DNA from: Azohydromonas lata NBRC 102462
GTDB lineage: Bacteria; Pseudomonadota; Gammaproteobacteria; Burkholderiales; Burkholderiaceae_C
Length of the DNA: 17,154 nt
Assembly (NCBI GenBank): GCA_945878385.1
Contig: CAMCTE010000031.1
Coordinates: 1 to 17,154, forward strand
Direction of reading: 5' to 3'
Position 1 is the first letter of the stretch, and every line of letters begins with the position of its first letter. The position numbers and the translations under genes were made by a program. Positions 13,798 through 17,154 of the stretch are shown here, one piece after another. The notes beneath the pieces are model-generated. The model was not told the DNA's origin, made no database searches, and worked only from the letters and a program-made list of their open reading frames with translations.

Positions 13798-15375
13798 TCA
13801 GGACGAGTCGGCGGCCGAGCGAAGACGCTCCCGCAATTCGCGCTTGAGCACCTTGCCGTACCCGTTCTTGGGCAGTTCCAGCACGAATTCGTAGCGCTTG
13901 GGGCGCTTGAATCGGGCGATGCGGGACAGGCACCAAGCATCCAGCGCTGGTGGGTCGGGTGGGTGCGCTGTTTGCAACACGACAAAGGCCACAACCGCTT
14001 CGCCCCATTCGGGATGCGGCTCACCCACAACGGCCACCTCGGCCACGCCGGGGGCCTGCAGCAAGACTTCCTCCACTTCCCGCGGGTAGATGTTGGAGCC
14101 GCCGCTGATGATGAGGTCTTTGCTGCGGTCTTTGAGGGTGATGAAGCCGTCGTCATCCAGGCTGCCCATGTCGCCCGTCCACAGCCACCCATCGCGAACC
14201 GCGGCCGCAGTGGCTTCGGGGTTGCGCCAGTAGCCGGCCATGACGGAATCGCCCTGCACCAACACCTCTCCGATTTCGCCCGTGGGAAGGTCGTGTCCCT
14301 GTTCGTTGGCCACGCGGACGCGAACAGGCGTTTGCGCCACGCCGATGGAGGCGATGCGCTGGGCGTGTCGTGGGTGAGTGGCGTCTGCCAGATGATGGCG
14401 GCCCAGCACGGTGCCGGTCATGGGCGTTTCGCCCTGGCCGTAGATTTGTACGAAGCGAGGACCCATCACGGCCATGGCGCGTTGGATGTCAGCCGCATAC
14501 ATGGGAGCACCGCCATAGACGATGGTCTTGAAGGTGCGGGCGCATTCTTCATGGGTGGCGCCACGCGCGGTGGCTTCGGCCACGATGCGGTTGACGATGG
14601 TGGGTGCGGCAAACAGCGAAAGGGGGCCCAAGCGATGGCCGAGGTCAAAGAGCTCAGCCGCATCAAAGCCGCCGGAATCCGGCACCACATGCCGGGCACC
14701 GGCCATGAGATGCGGTACCGCATAGATGCCGGCACCGTGCGACATGGGCGCAGCGTAGGCGATGTGGTCGGTTGATCCGATGGGGTCGACATCGACAAAG
14801 TAGCCCATGCCCATGGTGCGCAGGTTGCGGTGCGTGATCATCACGCCCTTGGGGCGACCGGTGGTGCCGCTGGTGTAGAACAGCCACGCCAGATCGTCGG
14901 CCTGTCGTTCGACGGGGGGAGAGGGTGCGGCCCCCAGGACTGCTGGTGGTGGGGCCCTCAGGAACCAGGCCTCATGCGCGTCGATGTCGATCTGTTGATC
15001 GACGCCACTGAAACGCGCAGGCCCGGTGTTGTCGTCACCTTGGCCCATCACATCGGCGCTCACGAAGGCCCAACGGGCCTGCGCATGGTCGATGATCCAT
15101 TGGGCCTCATGGGGATGCAGCTTGGCGTTGATGGGCACCACCGCCAAGCCCGCCCACCAGGCGCCCAGCATCACCTCCAGGTAGCGCACATGATTGCGCA
15201 TGAACAGGGCGATGCGGTCGCCCGGCTTCAGGCCGGCCGCCGTGAAATGACCGGCGAGGTGGGCTGCCGAGTGCGCCCACTGGGCATGGGTGCTGTGCAG
15301 CCGACCGCCCCGAAAAATGGCGGGAGATTCGGGGGCGGCCCGTGCCCGCTGTTCCAGCAGATGGGCAAGGTTCAT
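13798..15375 (-). CDS. AMP-binding acyl-CoA ligase (class I adenylate-forming)
   Basis: Activates a carboxylic acid to its CoA thioester through an acyl-adenylate. Predicted 525 residues. Core motifs are intact: P-loop FYTSGTTGRPKG (166-177), A5 motif YGQGETPMT (312-320), TGD (400-402), the DRSKD hinge (416-420), GGSNIYPREVEE (425-436) and the catalytic lysine K508 in GYGKVLKRE. The A5 segment has GQGE where long-chain enzymes usually have G(M/L)TE, so the substrate cannot be named; medium-chain, aromatic or other short acids are all possible. The ATG at 15375 is 21 nt after the TRAP large-permease stop, so it is probably co-transcribed with the transporter and may activate the imported acid. 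A GGGGGC run lies a few nt before the ATG as a weak ribosome site. Confidence 0.92.
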   Translation of the reverse strand: MNLAHLLEQRARAAPESPAIFRGGRLHSTHAQWAHSAAHLAGHFTAAGLKPGDRIALFMRNHVRYLEVMLGAWWAGLAVVPINAKLHPHEAQWIIDHAQARWAFVSADVMGQGDDNTGPARFSGVDQQIDIDAHEAWFLRAPPPAVLGAAPSPPVERQADDLAWLFYTSGTTGRPKGVMITHRNLRTMGMGYFVDVDPIGSTDHIAYAAPMSHGAGIYAVPHLMAGARHVVPDSGGFDAAELFDLGHRLGPLSLFAAPTIVNRIVAEATARGATHEECARTFKTIVYGGAPMYAADIQRAMAVMGPRFVQIYGQGETPMTGTVLGRHHLADATHPRHAQRIASIGVAQTPVRVRVANEQGHDLPTGEIGEVLVQGDSVMAGYWRNPEATAAAVRDGWLWTGDMGSLDDDGFITLKDRSKDLIISGGSNIYPREVEEVLLQAPGVAEVAVVGEPHPEWGEAVVAFVVLQTAHPPDPPALDAWCLSRIARFKRPKRYEFVLELPKNGYGKVLKRELRERLRSAADSS

Positions 15376-15396
15376 GAGCGCCCCCGTTCGCTGACC

Positions 15397-16725
15397 TCAG
15401 GTCAAGGCCAGGGACAACCAAGGGAAGGCGCACACCAACAGCAACACCAGGAACATCGCGCCCACAAAGGGCAGGGCTCCGGCGAAGATGCTTTCCACCG
15501 ACACCTTCGGGTCGTTCAAGGTGGATTTCACGGTGAACACCGAAATGCCGAAGGGCGGCGTCAGAAGCCCCATCTCCACCGCCAAGACCGTGATCACGCC
15601 GAAGTGGATCATGTTGAAGCCGAAGGCCTGTGCAATGGGCGCTGCCACGGGCGTCATGATCAACAGGATGGAGCTGGAGTCCAGAATCATGCCCAGCAGC
15701 AGCACGATGCCGATGTACAGCGCCAGGAAGCCATAGGGGCCCAGCCCTGCATCACGCACCAGTTCGCTGATGGCCACCGGTACCCCGGCCACGCTGAGCA
15801 TGCGGCTGTAAAAAGCCGCGGCCACGAGCAGGATGAGGATGGTGCAGGACACGCTGCCGGTTTCGTGCAGCACGCGCCACAGGTTTCCCTGGCCCAGCGA
15901 GCGGCGCATGAGCGCTATCAGCAGGGCACCCGCCGCACCCACGCCGCCGGCTTCCGTGGGGGTGAAAAAGCCGGTGTACAGCCCCCCCAAGACCAAGGCC
16001 ACCAGGGCGGCAATCGGCACCAGCTTGGAGACCATCTCCAGCTTGGTGAGCGTGATGTCCACCTGCTGGGCACGGCGCAGCGCCATTTCCTTTTGAAGGT
16101 CGAACACCGCGCCCGGGGTGTACTTGGCCATCAGCATGATCATCGCAGCGAAGACGATGGCCAGCATGAAGCCCGGGATGACGCCGGCGATGAACAGGGT
16201 GCCGATGGATTGCTCGGCCAGCACGCCGTAGATGATCATCAGCAGGCTGGGCGGAATCATCATGCCCAGGACCGAACTGCCGGCCACGGTGCCGGTGGCG
16301 AAGGTGGTCTTGTAGCCGTGGCGCACCATCTCGGGCACGGCCACCCGGGTGAACACGGCGGCTGAGGCAATGGATACGCCCGTGACGGCAGCAAACACGG
16401 TGTTCGCGGCCACCGTGGCCACACCCAGGCCGCCGCGTACTTTGCGCAGCAGGAATTCCGCAACGGTAAAGGTGTCCTTGCCCACATTGGAGATGCTGAC
16501 CAGCAGGCCCATCAGCACGAACAGCGGGATGGTGGCGAAGATGTAGTCGGCAATGCCGTTGTAGGCGGCCATGTAGAGCAGGCGCATGGCCATGTCGACG
16601 TTGTCGCGCACGAGCCAAACACCGAAGAAGCCCACGGCCAACAGAGCCACACCGATGTGCACGCCCAGCAGCACCAGCAGCACCAGCCCGCCGATCAGCA
16701 GGCCGCCCAGTCCGAGATCGCTCAT
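15397..16725 (-). CDS. TRAP transporter large permease (DctM type)
   Basis: The main membrane subunit of a tripartite ATP-independent periplasmic transporter, which imports organic acids using an ion gradient. Predicted 442 residues, close to the usual 425-440, and hydrophobic throughout with about a dozen membrane segments. Family landmarks include IPLFVLMGLLVS (about 66-77), AVTGVSIASAA, GTVAGSSVLGMMIPPSLLMIIYGVLAEQS, GFFTPTEAGGVGA and LLTPPFGISVF near the C-terminus. The start at 16725 overlaps the small-permease stop by ATGA (16722-16725), the usual coupling of dctQ-dctM pairs. The family class cannot predict the substrate (C4-dicarboxylate, keto acid, aromatic acid); the following acyl-CoA ligase suggests a monocarboxylate that is activated with CoA. 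Confidence 0.95.
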   Translation of the reverse strand: MSDLGLGGLLIGGLVLLVLLGVHIGVALLAVGFFGVWLVRDNVDMAMRLLYMAAYNGIADYIFATIPLFVLMGLLVSISNVGKDTFTVAEFLLRKVRGGLGVATVAANTVFAAVTGVSIASAAVFTRVAVPEMVRHGYKTTFATGTVAGSSVLGMMIPPSLLMIIYGVLAEQSIGTLFIAGVIPGFMLAIVFAAMIMLMAKYTPGAVFDLQKEMALRRAQQVDITLTKLEMVSKLVPIAALVALVLGGLYTGFFTPTEAGGVGAAGALLIALMRRSLGQGNLWRVLHETGSVSCTILILLVAAAFYSRMLSVAGVPVAISELVRDAGLGPYGFLALYIGIVLLLGMILDSSSILLIMTPVAAPIAQAFGFNMIHFGVITVLAVEMGLLTPPFGISVFTVKSTLNDPKVSVESIFAGALPFVGAMFLVLLLVCAFPWLSLALT

Positions 16726-17154
16726 GCGCCGCCTCCAAGGGGGTCTTCAGCTGCAGCCACTGAGCCGTGGCGCCGCAGGATGCCGGGGATGGTGAGCAAG
16801 TAGCACACCGAAGCGGCGGCCGAGCCCGCCACGATCAGGCCGCGGAAGGGCCAGGCCGGCAAGCTGTACACGCCTTGCACACCGTAGAACTCAGAGGATG
16901 CCAGGGAGTTGCGAAGCTCGGGCCAGGCGATCGCCGCCAGCGCACCAAAGAGCGCAGCCCCTACGGCAGCATTCAGCACGTCCAGCGCGGTGACTGCTGC
17001 GGGACAGCGCTTGGCGATCAGGTTGAGCAGGAAATCGCTGCGCGTCATACGGCCGCTGCACACGGCAGCAGCCAGTTGCAGGAACACGATCGAGGCGACC
17101 GATCGTGCGGAGAATTCCGCCACGCCCGTGATGGGCGCATTCAGGAAGTCGCGC
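16722..17154 (-). CDS. TRAP transporter small permease (DctQ type), 5' end outside window
   Basis: Small membrane subunit that partners the DctM permease. The frame is open from the right edge to the TGA at 16722-16724, giving about 143 residues of a protein usually 160-200 long. The visible start RDFLNAPITGVAEFS matches the conserved DctQ region after the first membrane helix (R-x-x-x-N-x-P-x-x-G-x-x-E-x-S), so the true start and first helix lie beyond 17154; the in-frame GTG at 17123 is internal, not the start. Further hydrophobic segments follow, with AWPFRGLIVAGSAAASVCYLL near the C-terminus. The conserved arginine/tryptophan-rich region is weakly kept compared with typical members. A periplasmic binding protein gene (dctP type) is expected upstream, outside the window. 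Confidence 0.88.
   Translation of the reverse strand, partial: RDFLNAPITGVAEFSARSVASIVFLQLAAAVCSGRMTRSDFLLNLIAKRCPAAVTALDVLNAAVGAALFGALAAIAWPELRNSLASSEFYGVQGVYSLPAWPFRGLIVAGSAAASVCYLLTIPGILRRHGSVAAAEDPLGGGA

Noticed and set aside
14830..16365. 511-codon + strand open frame opposite the ligase and TRAP permease
   Set aside because: Extremely His/Gln/Gly-rich, low-complexity antisense translation crossing a gene boundary on the other strand; no ribosome site.
17121..17123. GTG as start of the TRAP small permease
   Set aside because: Conserved family residues (RDFLNAPITG) continue in frame upstream to the window edge, so the gene is truncated by the window instead of starting here.

Overview
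This is a GC-rich window (roughly two thirds G+C by eye) packed with genes. Its protein families and wording are typical of a betaproteobacterium of the order Burkholderiales (Comamonadaceae / Sphaerotilaceae-like). The assignment rests on protein resemblance and gene order, not on a marker gene. I see no tRNA, rRNA, CRISPR array, transposase or phage gene. No gap between genes exceeds about 160 bp.

The core (4149-11521, + strand) is a complete-looking methylmalonyl-CoA route from propionyl-CoA to succinyl-CoA. It holds a single-chain B12-dependent methylmalonyl-CoA mutase, its G-protein chaperone MeaB, the propionyl-CoA carboxylase beta and alpha (biotin-carrying) subunits, and a VOC-fold protein in the position expected for methylmalonyl-CoA epimerase. 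Succinyl-CoA would feed the TCA cycle, whose citrate synthase C-terminus lies at the left edge (1-671, + strand). Between mutase and meaB sits a 57-nt REP-like hairpin that carries the meaB Shine-Dalgarno in its loop and the meaB start codon in its stem.

Divergent from the mutase (4031 down to 761, - strand) is a compact run: a GntR/FCD regulator, a diheme c4-like cytochrome, a membrane-anchored triheme cytochrome c, then a DUF4258 / DUF2283 pair that looks like a small toxin-antitoxin module. Three of the four junctions are 4-nt ATGA stop/start overlaps. The cytochromes resemble electron-transfer subunits of periplasmic dehydrogenases, but no dehydrogenase subunit is present. The 117-bp divergent intergenic region holds a perfect TATAAT inside an inverted repeat, a good candidate operator for the GntR protein.

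Downstream of the propionate cluster are two tandem LysR-type regulators (11557-13353, + strand). The first has its start codon inside a perfect 8-bp inverted repeat; the second is NhaR-like. An intergenic 9-bp x 8 tandem repeat follows. Then come - strand genes: a possible 52-aa membrane peptide, an AMP-binding acyl-CoA ligase, and a TRAP transporter large permease and (partial) small permease. Read in transcription order, the TRAP genes lead into the ligase, suggesting uptake of an organic acid followed by its activation to a CoA thioester. The TRAP binding protein would lie outside the right edge.
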